Shown: positions 50,219 to 61,434, counted from the first letter of the stretch. The stretch: 64,000 nt of DNA from Kocuria sp. cx-455 (GCF_014698015.1 NZ_JACXBS010000002.1:620001-684000); one strand, 5' to 3'. Program-made: numbers and translations. The notes: generated by a model from the sequence alone, not told the origin.

Positions 50219-51523
50219 ATGTCCACAACCGACCAGACCGTACGACACGGCAAAGAAACCGCCGACCAGGTGGACGGTGTCCCCACGGGTGAGGATCGCG
50301 TGGCCATTCCGGGTATGAGCCAGGAAGGTGAGGTCCTCCAGGAGGGCCGCAACCAGGCCGGCGAGCCGGAGATCAAGCACACCAAGCACGGTGACATCTC
50401 CGGCGTTCCCGATTCATCGCGCGCGGGTCGCTTCACTTCCTACAAGGTGGGGGAGTTCCCCAAGCTGACCAGCAAGCTCGAGGACTGGCGGTTCACCCCG
50501 ATCAAGCGCCTCAAGGGCTTGGACGAGGCCGAGCTGACCGGTGCCGCCCCCGCCGTCGAGGTCGTCTCGGGCGAGGGCCAGGTCACCGTGACCACCGTGG
50601 GGCGCGACGACGCTCGCATCGGTCGGGCGGGCATCCCCGAGGACCGCGTCTCCGCCAACGCGTGGAGCGCCTTCACCGAGGCCACCGTTATTTCCGTTCC
50701 GGCCAATGTGGAGGCCGACCAGCCCCTGCTGGTCGACATCAACGGCTCCTCCATGGACCCGGCGGCCCAGCACATCGTGATCGAGACCGGCGCCAACTCC
50801 AGCGCCCTGGTGGTGTTGCGCCACCGCGGTCGGGCCGTGCTGTCCCAGAACGTCGAGTTCCAGGTGGGCGAGGGCTCCAAGCTGACCGTCGTGTCGATCC
50901 AGGAATGGGACGACACCTCGGTGCACGCCTCCTCGCAGCAGGCGAAGATCCAGCGCGATGGTTCACTGAAGCACGTGCTGATCTCCCTGGGCGGGGATCT
51001 GGTGCGCGTCACGCCGTCCACCCGCTTTGCCGACCAGGGCGGCAACGTGGAGATGTACGGCCTGACCTTCGTGGATGAGGGCCAGCACCTCGAATCGCGC
51101 TTGTTCGTGGACCATTCCCAGCCGCGCTGCCGCTCGCGTGTGACCTACAAGTCCGCGCTGCAGGGCGAGAACGCGCACGGCGTGTGGGTGGGCGACGTCC
51201 TGATCCGCGCCGAGGCCGAGGGCACGGACACCTACGAGCTCAACCGCAACCTGATCCTCAACGACGGACCCCGCATGGACTCCGTTCCCAATCTGGAGAT
51301 CGAAACCGGCCTGATCGCCGGTGCGGGTCACGCATCCACCACGGGTCAGCTGGACGATGAGCACCTCTACTACCTGATGTCCCGCGGTATCCCGGAGGAG
51401 GACGCCCGCCGGTTGGTGGTTCGTGGCTTCCTGTTCGAGATCATCCAGCAGATCGGCGTGGAGTCCATCGAGGAACAGCTGCGTCAAAGCGTTGAAGAAG
51501 AGCTCGCGCGTCACGAGAACTGA
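50219..51523 (+). CDS. sufD: Fe-S cluster assembly protein SufD
   Basis: 434 residues, the paralogue of SufB that forms SufBC2D. The beta-helix core (NSSALVVLRHRGRAVLSQNVEFQVG, MYGLTFVDEGQHLESRLFVDHSQPRC) and the C-terminal GAGHASTTGQLDDEHLYYLMSRG are as expected. Start is uncertain: ATG 50219 is two bases after the sufB stop, while TTG 50210 lies four bases after AAGGA and would add three residues with an 8-base overlap. Confidence 0.95.
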   Translation: MSTTDQTVRHGKETADQVDGVPTGEDRVAIPGMSQEGEVLQEGRNQAGEPEIKHTKHGDISGVPDSSRAGRFTSYKVGEFPKLTSKLEDWRFTPIKRLKGLDEAELTGAAPAVEVVSGEGQVTVTTVGRDDARIGRAGIPEDRVSANAWSAFTEATVISVPANVEADQPLLVDINGSSMDPAAQHIVIETGANSSALVVLRHRGRAVLSQNVEFQVGEGSKLTVVSIQEWDDTSVHASSQQAKIQRDGSLKHVLISLGGDLVRVTPSTRFADQGGNVEMYGLTFVDEGQHLESRLFVDHSQPRCRSRVTYKSALQGENAHGVWVGDVLIRAEAEGTDTYELNRNLILNDGPRMDSVPNLEIETGLIAGAGHASTTGQLDDEHLYYLMSRGIPEEDARRLVVRGFLFEIIQQIGVESIEEQLRQSVEEELARHEN

Positions 51524-51569
51524 CTCGTTGACCCGCCCGTACACACTTTTACCCAAGGAGAATCAGCAC

Positions 51570-52331
51570 ATGTCTGTACTGGAGATCAAGGACCTCCACG
51601 CGTCCGTCATCCTGGACGATGAGACCACCAAGCCCATCCTCAAGGGCGTGAACCTCACCATCAATTCCGGTCAAGTGCACGCAATCATGGGCCCCAACGG
51701 TTCCGGTAAGTCCACCCTGGCTTCGACCATTGCCGGGCACCCCAAGTTCAAGGTCGATTCCGGTTCCGTGACCCTGGACGGTCAGAACGTCCTGGAGATG
51801 TCCGTGGACGAGCGCGCCCGCGCCGGCCTGTTCCTGGCCATGCAGTACCCGGTCGAGATCCCCGGTGTGACCACCTCGAACTTCCTGCGCTCGGCCAAGA
51901 CCGCCATTGACGGCGAGGCACCCTCGCTGCGCACCTGGACCAAGGACATGAAGGCTTCCATGGAGAAGCTGAAGATCGATCCGGCCATGATCCAGCGCAA
52001 CGTCAACGAGGGCTTCTCCGGCGGCGAGAAGAAGCGTCACGAGATCCTCCAGCTGGAACTGCTGCGCCCCAAGATCGCTCTGCTGGACGAGACCGATTCG
52101 GGTCTTGACGTGGATGCGCTCAAGGTCGTCTCGGAGGGCGTGAACCGTGCGCTCACCGAGCAGAACACCGGCATCATGCTGATCACTCACTACACCCGCA
52201 TCCTGCGCTACATCAAGCCGCAGTTCGTGCACGTCTTCGCGGACGGTCGCATTGTGGATGAGGGCGGCCCCGAGCTGGCCGATCGCCTTGAAGAAGAGGG
52301 TTACGACCGCTACATGAGCGTGTCCAAGTAA
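51570..52331 (+). CDS. sufC: Fe-S cluster assembly ATPase SufC
   Basis: 253 residues. SufC is the soluble ABC ATPase of the SufBCD complex. Walker A IMGPNGSGKSTL, signature GFSGGEKKRHEILQ, Walker B ALLDETDSGLD and the switch region THYTRILRYI are complete. ATG 51570 has AAGGAG 9 bases upstream. No Rieske-type gene is inserted between sufD and sufC, unlike several Micrococcaceae. Confidence 0.97.
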   Translation: MSVLEIKDLHASVILDDETTKPILKGVNLTINSGQVHAIMGPNGSGKSTLASTIAGHPKFKVDSGSVTLDGQNVLEMSVDERARAGLFLAMQYPVEIPGVTTSNFLRSAKTAIDGEAPSLRTWTKDMKASMEKLKIDPAMIQRNVNEGFSGGEKKRHEILQLELLRPKIALLDETDSGLDVDALKVVSEGVNRALTEQNTGIMLITHYTRILRYIKPQFVHVFADGRIVDEGGPELADRLEEEGYDRYMSVSK

Positions 52332-52367
52332 CCTGTCATGCACCACGTCGCTTGAGGAGGGTTCCAG

Positions 52368-52730
52368 ATGAGCGAAACCACCGAAGAAACACTGTCCGCC
52401 GAGGCCCCGGGCCCCAACGGGCAGCCGTCCCTGGCCGAGGTCAAGACCGCGTTGGAGAACGTGATCGACCCCGAGCTGGGCGTCAACATTGTGGACCTGG
52501 GCCTGCTGTACGGACTGGTCTACCAGGAAGACAACTCGTTGCGCCTGGACATGACCCTGACCACGGCGGCGTGCCCGCTGCAGGACGTGATCGAGGAACA
52601 GGTCACGCAGAACCTGGGAACCATCGTTGACGAGTGGCACGTGAACTGGGTCTGGATGCCCCCGTGGGGTCCGGAGCGGATCACCGAGGACGGGCGCGAT
52701 CAGATGCGCGCCCTGGGCTTCAACATTTAG
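52368..52730 (+). CDS. Metal-sulfur cluster assembly factor (SufT/MIP18-like, DUF59)
   Basis: 120 residues. The DUF59 core VIDPELGVNIVDLGLLYGLVY and TLTTAACPLQDVIEEQV, with its conserved cysteine, identifies the SufT family, which helps mature Fe-S proteins under high demand. GAGGAGGG lies upstream. It comes straight after sufC: sufS and sufU, which separate these genes in mycobacteria and many actinobacteria, are missing here. It closes the suf operon; a hairpin follows. Confidence 0.92.
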   Translation: MSETTEETLSAEAPGPNGQPSLAEVKTALENVIDPELGVNIVDLGLLYGLVYQEDNSLRLDMTLTTAACPLQDVIEEQVTQNLGTIVDEWHVNWVWMPPWGPERITEDGRDQMRALGFNI

Positions 52731-52744
52731 TCCGGTTCTCGCCG

Positions 52745-52783
52745 GCGAAAGGGCGCGGGGTCTGTGACCTCGCGCCCTTTCGC
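52745..52783 (+). terminator. Terminator of the suf operon
   Basis: Arms GCGAAAGGGCGCG (52745-52757) and CGCGCCCTTTCGC (52771-52783) are perfectly complementary; an inner GGTC/GACC extends the stem to about 17 pairs. No T-tract. It is 14 bases after the last suf gene. Confidence 0.8.
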
Positions 52784-53084
52784 GTGCCCGCAGGTCGACT
52801 TCCTCTGCCGACGACGCCGTTCGAGTTGCTGGCGGCGCGGATTCGCACCACCATGCTGCTCATGGGTGCCGGTTCTCATGCGGACCTCGGCCTCGATGAC
52901 ATGCGGGCACCATGGCTGCATCGGTGGCAGTGAAGTTTCAGGTGAGGAAAATGCGGCCGCCAAGGGTGAGGTGAGAAATTTGCGCAAAATCAGCACCAAT
53001 CCGGCATGTGCCTCCCCTGAGATTGCGACCCTGCATTTTCCTCACATGAGATGGCGCGGCCCATGATCGCCTGCCCGGAAGGAC
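52784..53084. other. Non-coding stretch without a recognised gene
   Basis: About 300 bases between the suf terminator and the metallopeptidase gene. Short open frames exist on both strands but none has family similarity, a ribosome-binding site or codon pattern like the neighbours. The stretch from 52939 to 53048 contains related GTGAGG-AAAATGC copies described separately. Confidence 0.6.
52938..53049. repeat. Inverted GTGAGGAAAATGC repeat pair with a related internal copy
   Basis: GTGAGGAAAATGC (52942-52954) and its complement GCATTTTCCTCAC (53033-53045) are perfect 13-base arms; with one mismatch they extend by four bases on the outer side (TCA). Between them, GTGAGGTGAGAAATTTGCGC (52965-52984) resembles the same motif. 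The arrangement could fold as a large stem-loop or represent a short mobile repeat. Confidence 0.6.
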
Positions 53085-53981
53085 CTAACCCCGCAGCCCC
53101 GCCGGCCGGTCCAGGTTGCGGGAGCTGAAGGTGTCGCACTGGTTGATGTCACCGGTCTGGTAGCCGGAGAGGAACCAGGCCTGACGCTGAGCGGAGGAAC
53201 CGTGGGTGAAGGACTCCGGGTTAGCGCGGCCCTGGGTGGTTTCCTGAATCCGGTCATCACCAATCGCCTGGGCAGCGTTCAACGCATCGGCCAGCTGATC
53301 GTTGGTGATCGGTTCCAAGCTCACGCTGCCGCCGGGCTGAGATGCGTGGTGAGCCCACATCCCGGCGTAGCAGTCAGCCTGCAGTTCCACACGCACGGCG
53401 CCTGAATCGGCACCCTGCAGGTTCTGGATGTGGTGGCCGACCTCGTGTGCCATCACGTACTCCTGTGCCAGGGCATTGGCGCTGGCCCCGAAGCTCTCGC
53501 GCATTTGGTCGAAGAATCCCACGTCCAGGTACACGGACGTGTCGACCGGGCAGTAGAACGGCCCCACGGCCGCCGATGCCTGACCGCAGCCGGACTGTTC
53601 CACACCGTTGTAGAGCATCACGCCGGGTTGCTCGTAACGTTCACCGGTGGCCTGCGGGTAGTAGGAGCCCCAGAATTCATTGAGGGAGTTGACGGTCGCG
53701 ATTTGGCGGCAGTCGTCGTAGCGGTCGGCATCGGCGCCCGTCTGGCAGCGCTCGGCCAGCTCTCGGTCCTGTTCCGCCACGCTGGTGATTGAGCCCTGCC
53801 GCTGTTGCTGCTGGCCTCCGCCGGTCACCATGTCGATGCCGTCCTGGCCGAACAGCAAACCGGCCACGACCAGAAGGATGATGCCGCCCAGGCCACCGCC
53901 GACCGCCACACCACGACCACCGCGCCCGCCGCCGGACCCTACCTGCGACGTGTCCAGCCGCGCATTGTCATTAAAACTCAT
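53085..53981 (-). CDS. Neutral zinc metallopeptidase (YpfJ/KPN_02809 family)
   Basis: 298 residues. A glycine-rich N-terminus precedes one transmembrane helix (GGGLGGIILLVVAGLLFG, about 27-45); the rest is outside the membrane. The zinc site AHEVGHHIQNLQG (HExxH) and the downstream ELQADCYAG glutamate match the Zn_peptidase family. NEFWGSYYPQ and GCGQASAAVGPFYCP are further conserved segments. The physiological substrate is unknown. It probably stands alone. Confidence 0.9.
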   Translation of the reverse strand: MSFNDNARLDTSQVGSGGGRGGRGVAVGGGLGGIILLVVAGLLFGQDGIDMVTGGGQQQQRQGSITSVAEQDRELAERCQTGADADRYDDCRQIATVNSLNEFWGSYYPQATGERYEQPGVMLYNGVEQSGCGQASAAVGPFYCPVDTSVYLDVGFFDQMRESFGASANALAQEYVMAHEVGHHIQNLQGADSGAVRVELQADCYAGMWAHHASQPGGSVSLEPITNDQLADALNAAQAIGDDRIQETTQGRANPESFTHGSSAQRQAWFLSGYQTGDINQCDTFSSRNLDRPAGLRG

Positions 53982-54029
53982 GAGCGAAGCATAAGGCGCA
54001 CCCGTGCGTTTGAGGCCGTGCGGCGCGGA

Positions 54030-54650
54030 TTAATCCAACCCGCGGGCGGCGAGCGCCTCGCCGGTGTGGTGGGCGTAATTCACCGTGGCGATGGTTGCCG
54101 GGGTGACCAGGCGCACGGGGTTGGCCCGAATGGTGCGGGCGGTGGCGGCGTCGCGCAGTTCGCCCAGGCACCCGAAGAGCCACGGCACGGATCGGATCAT
54201 GAGCGAGACGGCCAGCCCGATGCGTTCGGTGTTGACCCCGCACCATGACAGCGGAGTGCACAGCCACACCAGACCGTCGATGAGCCGGGGCAGTGGCGTG
54301 GTGCTGATGAGCAGCCGCGAGAGACTGACGACCGCCAGCAGGGACAGCACGATCGACGCAGCCCGAGCCGGCCCGTTGAAGATCAGGTGATAGCCGCCCA
54401 GCAGGATCACCAGGAACAACAGCGGCCGCAACGACGCCGCCCAGCGCCGCAGACCCAGCCCACATACCGCGGAGCTGAGCGCCGTGAGCGACAGGACGGC
54501 CAGTGAGAATTGCCAGTCCCGGATTACCATCACGGTGATACACAACCCCAGAAGCAGTGTGGCCTTCAGTGCCAGGGGACAGCGGTGCAGCAGTGAGCGC
54601 CCGGGGACGTAGGTTCCCAGGAGATCGTCGCGGCGCACCTTCCGCCTCAC
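54030..54650 (-). CDS. ECF transporter transmembrane protein EcfT (BioN-like)
   Basis: 206 residues with about four to five helices. EcfT couples the ATPase to the substrate-binding BioY. The Ala-Arg-type coupling motifs appear as DAATARTIRANP and GEALAARGLD near the C-terminus. The GTG at 54650 overlaps the EcfA stop as GTGA, with GGGAG five bases upstream, so expression is coupled. The protein is short compared with typical EcfT (about 250). Confidence 0.88.
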   Translation of the reverse strand: MRRKVRRDDLLGTYVPGRSLLHRCPLALKATLLLGLCITVMVIRDWQFSLAVLSLTALSSAVCGLGLRRWAASLRPLLFLVILLGGYHLIFNGPARAASIVLSLLAVVSLSRLLISTTPLPRLIDGLVWLCTPLSWCGVNTERIGLAVSLMIRSVPWLFGCLGELRDAATARTIRANPVRLVTPATIATVNYAHHTGEALAARGLD

Positions 54651-55420
54651 AGGGACTCCCACTGCGGGAAGCCGTGGGCGCACCAGCTCTTGTACTGGGG
54701 GATCAGCTCGGCCGGCGGGCCCTGAGCGATGATGCGACTTTCGTGCACCACGGCCACGTGGTGAGCGGTCGCGGCGAGGTCCAGGTCGTGGGTGCTGATG
54801 AGTTGCTGTTGCCCCAAATCGTCGAGCATGTCGATGAGCTTGAGCTGGTTGCGCAGATCCAACAGCGTGGTGGGCTCGTCCAGGATCAACACCTGCGGTT
54901 GAGCGGCGAGCACGGCCGCCAGGGCCACGAGCTGCCGTTCGCCCCCGGAGAGATCGAACACGCTGTGGTGGGCTCGGTGCTCCAACCCCATCCGGACCAA
55001 CCAGTCGCGCGCTCTCTCGGTGCGTTCGTGCCGGTCGTGCACGTGACGGCGCAGGGACAGTTCAATGTCCTCGATCGGGGTGGGCATCAAGATCTGGGAT
55101 GCGGGATCGGTGAACACGAATCCCACGGCCGCGCGGGCTTCGCGGGGGAAGGCCACCGGATCAATGCTGTTGACCCGCACCACCCCCGACTGCGGTACCA
55201 CCAGGGCATTGAACAAGCGCAGCAACGTGGATTTGCCGGAGCCATTGAGACCGATCACCGCGGTTCGGGGTTGGTCGAACTCACAGCTGACACGATCCAA
55301 CACGGTGAACGGGCCCGAGGGGGAGTCCACGGTGAGGCTCACGTCGGCGCAGGACAGCGACCCCGAGGAGGCGTCGGGCACCAGGGGGTCGTAGGAAGAA
55401 GATCCGGACGTATGAGCCAT
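54647..55420 (-). CDS. ECF transporter ATP-binding protein EcfA (BioM-like)
   Basis: 257 residues. Walker A IGLNGSGKSTLLRLFN, the Q-loop region FTDPASQILMPT, signature DLSGGERQLVALAAVLA and Walker B VLILDEPTTLLDL are all present. Only one ATPase gene accompanies the set, so the EcfA dimer is likely homomeric, as in BioMNY. Its start is 3 bases downstream of bioY. Confidence 0.92.
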   Translation of the reverse strand: MAHTSGSSSYDPLVPDASSGSLSCADVSLTVDSPSGPFTVLDRVSCEFDQPRTAVIGLNGSGKSTLLRLFNALVVPQSGVVRVNSIDPVAFPREARAAVGFVFTDPASQILMPTPIEDIELSLRRHVHDRHERTERARDWLVRMGLEHRAHHSVFDLSGGERQLVALAAVLAAQPQVLILDEPTTLLDLRNQLKLIDMLDDLGQQQLISTHDLDLAATAHHVAVVHESRIIAQGPPAELIPQYKSWCAHGFPQWESL

Positions 55421-55423
55421 GTA

Positions 55424-56056
55424 CTAGAGAACGGCTCCGGCCATGCGCGGGAAAGCACGGTGCACGGCCACGGCGATCAGCGCGGCGGCAACGGCTTTGA
55501 TCAGGTCACCGGGGATGAACACCAGGTCAGCGATCACCGCGGCGTTGAGGCTCAGACCGCCCACCAGCATCATGCCGATGATGCCCAGCACGTGGGACAG
55601 CACCAAACCGGCCACACCGGCCAGGAAAAGTTTGAGACCCAGCCCGCGGCGTTTGTCGGGCGTGGCGGAGGTGGAGCCGGCGCGGCGTCGTACGTGTTCC
55701 TCGCGCACGGACCGGTGGGCCAGGAACCCCACCAGGGCGGCGGTGAACGGGAACGCGAGCAGGTACCCGACCGAGGGACCGGCCAGCACGCCCGGCCCGC
55801 CTACGAAACCGGCAAAGATCGGCACGCCCAACAGTCCGACCACCACGTACAAGGTAATGGCCAGGAACGCGCGCCAGCCACCTAGGATCATGCCGGTGAG
55901 GAACACGGCGAGCGTCTGCAGGGTGAGGGGCACCCCGAGCGCGCCCACGGGAATGGCCGGGGCCAACGCCAGAACACTGGTCAGCGCGGCGAAAACCGCA
56001 ATGTTGGCCAGGTCGAAGGAGTTGATCGTGAGGTGGGAACGTGTGGTTTCGCTCAT
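55424..56056 (-). CDS. bioY: Biotin transporter BioY
   Basis: 210 residues, about six helices. BioY is the biotin-binding S component. PVGALGVPLTLQTLAVFLTGMILGGWRA and GGPGVLAGPSVGYLLAFPF are its hallmarks. A charged loop of about 25 residues (HRSVREEHVRRRAGSTSAT) is inserted between helices 4 and 5. ATG 56056. With EcfA and EcfT it forms a complete dedicated biotin importer. The 112-base gap to the divergent ABC-F gene contains the promoters. Confidence 0.93.
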   Translation of the reverse strand: MSETTRSHLTINSFDLANIAVFAALTSVLALAPAIPVGALGVPLTLQTLAVFLTGMILGGWRAFLAITLYVVVGLLGVPIFAGFVGGPGVLAGPSVGYLLAFPFTAALVGFLAHRSVREEHVRRRAGSTSATPDKRRGLGLKLFLAGVAGLVLSHVLGIIGMMLVGGLSLNAAVIADLVFIPGDLIKAVAAALIAVAVHRAFPRMAGAVL

Positions 56057-56168
56057 GTTCACGAAGTCTAGTTCAGCAAGCGCCTCACCGCGGCTAGACT
56101 GGGTCGGTGCCCCGCAGGTTCGGGGCATCTCGTTTGCCCCCTCATCTCTTCGGAAAGGCCTCTGCCTC

Positions 56169-57767
<1,599 letters not shown>

Positions 57768-57770
57768 GGC

Positions 57771-58742
57771 TCAGCTGCGCTGCGACTCTAGGGCGTCCAA
57801 CAGGGCGTCCTCTTCGTCCTCATTGGTCACCGCATTGGATCGGCGGGAGGTCTTGGGCCGATACAGGGACTTGAGGTGAGCGGGCATGTCGTCCGCCATT
57901 TGGAGCTCGCGAATGATCAATTCTTCGTCCACGTCACCGGTGTAGTTACCGTCCGCATCGTAGTACTGGGCGAGTTTGCGTTCGACCTCGGCGGCGTAGG
58001 CGCGGTCCCATTCCTCGTTGCGCACGTGCTGGCGGGCGGCATAGCCGAACGCCACGAAGACCAAGAACGCGAACGCGAACCACTGCAGCGAATACGACAG
58101 GTGCGGGCCGTAGTTGATCTCGGGCTTGGCGGCAGCCGCGGGACGATCGGCCGCGGGCGGGTCCTCCGAGGCGAGCAGACCGTAGCCAGCGGTGGCTATG
58201 GGGTATGTCAGGCGCTCATTGAGTTGCTCGAGGTCGATCGACGCGATCTGACCCTCGGGCGCGCCACGGTCCACGGCAACCTCTCCCGGGCGTAGCCGTA
58301 CCGTTGCGGTGACCTCGCCCGACGGAGGCTGGGGAACCACCCCGGGAAGGCCGCCCGCGCCGTCGCCGGTCGGGATCCAGCCGCGGTTGATGACCACGGT
58401 GCGGCCGTCGTCCGCGCGGAACGGAACGAGCACCTCGTAACCCACGCGGCCGTCCTGGGGGCGGTTGCGTACGAGCGTGGTGTCCTGGGGCAGGTACTGA
58501 CCCTCCAGGGTCACCGGCTGCCAGGTCTGGGTGTCGTCGTAGTCCGCGAACAAGGGCAGGCCCTCGGCGGGGCTGAGCGCGGGGGCGTCGTAGTTGTTCT
58601 CGATCTTGGCGTTCTCCGCCACCAGATGATCGTTGCGGGACATTTGCCACTGGGCCAGGAACGCGCACACGATCGCGGCGACCACGCACATCATGAACCA
58701 CGCGATCCAGGTGCCGGAGAAGAGGAAGGAATACTTGCGCAT
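57771..58742 (-). CDS. SURF1-family cytochrome oxidase assembly protein
   Basis: 323 residues. An N-terminal helix (WIAWFMMCVVAAIVCAFLAQWQ) and a second helix near 215-235 (LSYSLQWFAFAFLVFVAFGYAA) flank the extracytoplasmic domain, with EGQYLPQDTTLVRNRPQDGRVGYEVLVPF and VVINRGWIP as SURF1 motifs. SURF1 helps insert heme A in cytochrome aa3. A charged cytoplasmic tail of about 80 residues follows. ATG 58742 shares a base with the stop of the upstream gene (TGATG). Confidence 0.92.
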   Translation of the reverse strand: MRKYSFLFSGTWIAWFMMCVVAAIVCAFLAQWQMSRNDHLVAENAKIENNYDAPALSPAEGLPLFADYDDTQTWQPVTLEGQYLPQDTTLVRNRPQDGRVGYEVLVPFRADDGRTVVINRGWIPTGDGAGGLPGVVPQPPSGEVTATVRLRPGEVAVDRGAPEGQIASIDLEQLNERLTYPIATAGYGLLASEDPPAADRPAAAAKPEINYGPHLSYSLQWFAFAFLVFVAFGYAARQHVRNEEWDRAYAAEVERKLAQYYDADGNYTGDVDEELIIRELQMADDMPAHLKSLYRPKTSRRSNAVTNEDEEDALLDALESQRS

Positions 58743-59023
58743 CAGGCCTCACCCTCCGGCCCGTTGAAGAGTTCGACGGCCTTGAGGAAGCCACGCTGGT
58801 TCAGGAACTCACCGAGATAATCACGGTGTTCGTCGCAGGCGAGCCACACCTTGCGGCGGTCGGGGGTATGCACCTTGGGGTTGTTCCACAGCAGTTGCCA
58901 CGCGGCGTTGCGACCGCACCCGCGACGTGAGCACTGGGGAACCTCGGGGTGGTCCGTGGAGTTCGTGTCCGGTTTCGGGGAGGCCTCGTGGGGACTCAAG
59001 GAACCCAGCAGGTCAAATTCCAC
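58742..59023 (-). CDS. Small zinc-finger-like protein coupled to SURF1
   Basis: 93 residues, no named family. The central part CSRRGCGRNAAWQLLWNNP and the later LACDEHRDYLGEFLNQRGFL give a CX4C ... CX2H pattern that could bind one zinc ion. HTPDRRKVWLACDEH is typical of related unnamed proteins beside SURF1 in actinobacteria. The 1-base overlap with the SURF1 gene argues for a joint role, maybe in oxidase assembly; that is inference. Confidence 0.8.
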   Translation of the reverse strand: MEFDLLGSLSPHEASPKPDTNSTDHPEVPQCSRRGCGRNAAWQLLWNNPKVHTPDRRKVWLACDEHRDYLGEFLNQRGFLKAVELFNGPEGEA

Positions 59024-59078
59024 GGTTCAACTACTCCTCGGTGTGACAGATGTTCGGTGCCCGGGTGGCGGCCGGGTC

Positions 59079-59498
59079 TCAGTTGCGCGATGTGCCCGTT
59101 CGGTTATACGTGATCGCCTTGGGCGGTTCATGCGTGCGGAACTCGCCGTCCACGATCACCGTCTCCGGATCCTCGGGTTTGGCCTGAGTCTCGGCGACCG
59201 TGGGCAGTTCAATGCGCTGCGGCGGCCGGTAGTACGTGCTGGTGCGCTCGGACCGGTCCGCGCCGCGATTGGCCATCATCACCGCGACCCAGGGCAGTAC
59301 CGCCGCACCGATGCACAGCAGAATACGAACCCACAGGATGTCGATGAACACCACGCCCACGATGCACACGATGCGCAGACCCTGTTGGAGGGCATACACC
59401 TTCATGCGATGAGACATGTCCTGCGTGTGCGGGCCGGCCGCCGAAGTAATCGAGTGAACTCCGGTGGCGTCTCGCGAAGGCGTGTGCGTGCGTGGCAT
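59079..59498 (-). CDS. DUF3099-family membrane protein
   Basis: 139 residues. HSITSAAGPHTQDMSHRMKVYALQQGLRIVCIV is the DUF3099 signature; two helices (GLRIVCIVGVVFIDILWVR and ILLCIGAAVLPWVAVMMAN) follow. The C-terminus is polar and proline-rich. Found across actinobacteria; function unknown. ATG 59498 has AAGGA nine bases upstream. It is transcribed in the same direction as the SURF1 pair, 55 bases upstream. Confidence 0.85.
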   Translation of the reverse strand: MPRTHTPSRDATGVHSITSAAGPHTQDMSHRMKVYALQQGLRIVCIVGVVFIDILWVRILLCIGAAVLPWVAVMMANRGADRSERTSTYYRPPQRIELPTVAETQAKPEDPETVIVDGEFRTHEPPKAITYNRTGTSRN

Positions 59499-59694
59499 GC
59501 TGAACAGATCCTTGGAAGTCAATGGCCGGAAAATCGCAGACGCATTATGGTGTCATGGGTTCCGGGGAGCGCGCTGGGCACTTCCTTTAATTGTCTCACC
59601 GTTGTGCTGACTCCCCAACCCGGGGGGCCCAGTTCTGTGGGTGTCCGAATAAGATTGCGTGTTAGTTCACTATTAGCGTGTTATGCGGCGTTGA

Positions 59695-60462
<768 letters not shown>

Positions 60463-60508
60463 CTCTCAAAACAATCTTGAACAGTGCAGCGCGACAAAGG
60501 AGAACCGC

Positions 60509-61264
60509 ATGAGTTCAGTGGCAGGTAAAACCGTAGTGATTACGGGTTCCTCGCGAGGGGTGGGCGCAGACACCGCCAAGATTTTGGCGGGGGAGGGCGC
60601 GAACGTCGTCGTCAATTACCGCCAGAAGGCGCCCCGCGCCAACAAAGTGGTCAAGGAAATCACCGAGGCCGGCGGCGCAGCAATTGCGGTCCAAGCCGAC
60701 ATGACGGACGTGGAGTCCCTGCGTGGTCTGTTGCAGGCCGGTGTGGACGAGTTCGGCGGGGTGGACATCTTGATCCTCAACGCCTCCGGCGGCATGGAAT
60801 CGGGCATGGGCGAGGACTACGCGCTGCGCCTGAACCGTGATGCCCAGAACGATGCCCTGACCGAGGGACTTAAGGTGCTGCCCGAGGGCGGCCGCGTGGT
60901 GTTCGTGACCAGCCACCAGGCGCACTTCATCGATGACGTGGAGACCATGCCGGAGTACGAGGCCGTGGCCAAGTCCAAGCGCGCCGGTGAAGACACCCTG
61001 ACCGCCCGCGTGCCGGAGATGTCCGAGCAGGGTGTGAGTTTCGTGGTGGTCTCCGCGGACATGATCGAGGGCACCGTGACCGCTACTCTGCTCAACCGTG
61101 CCCGCCCCGGTGCGCTCGAGGAACGCCGTGAATCCGCGGGCAAGCTCTACTCGGTCAACGAGTTCGCCCAGGAGATCGCCAAGATGGTTTCCGCTGACGT
61201 GGAGACCGGCCACGTGGAGCTCGTGGGCGGCGCCGAAGACTTCCTGGCCCAGGCGGGCAAGTAA
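60509..61264 (+). CDS. SDR-family oxidoreductase downstream of fabG
   Basis: 251 residues. The cofactor motif ITGSSRGVGADTAKIL is a classical SDR Gly-rich loop, with Arg after Ser suggesting NADP(H). The central NASGGMESGMG and the SHQAHF segment hold the expected Asn and Ser. The usual YxxxK is altered: the likely site reads PEYEAVAKSKRAGED, with Lys at +5 or +7 rather than +4. It is not InhA: the enoyl-reductase pattern is absent. AAAGGAG lies 6 bases upstream. It is 46 bases after fabG, so probably one operon. Confidence 0.85.
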   Translation: MSSVAGKTVVITGSSRGVGADTAKILAGEGANVVVNYRQKAPRANKVVKEITEAGGAAIAVQADMTDVESLRGLLQAGVDEFGGVDILILNASGGMESGMGEDYALRLNRDAQNDALTEGLKVLPEGGRVVFVTSHQAHFIDDVETMPEYEAVAKSKRAGEDTLTARVPEMSEQGVSFVVVSADMIEGTVTATLLNRARPGALEERRESAGKLYSVNEFAQEIAKMVSADVETGHVELVGGAEDFLAQAGK

Positions 61265-61434
61265 TTTACCTGCACTGGAGTTGTGCCGCCGGTCCGTTAG
61301 AGCGGGCGGGCGGCACACTGCGTTCTGGGCCGATCGGATGTTTTCGAGTCCGGCCCTCAAATGTGGTAAGTTACTTCTCGTTGCCAACGGCCACACGAGG
61401 TTCTTCAAGGCTTCGATTCATGGTTGTGACACCT

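Noticed and set aside
52764-53066. Small open frames in the gap after the suf operon
   Set aside because: No similarity, biased residue content and no ribosome-binding site; the repeats explain the sequence better.
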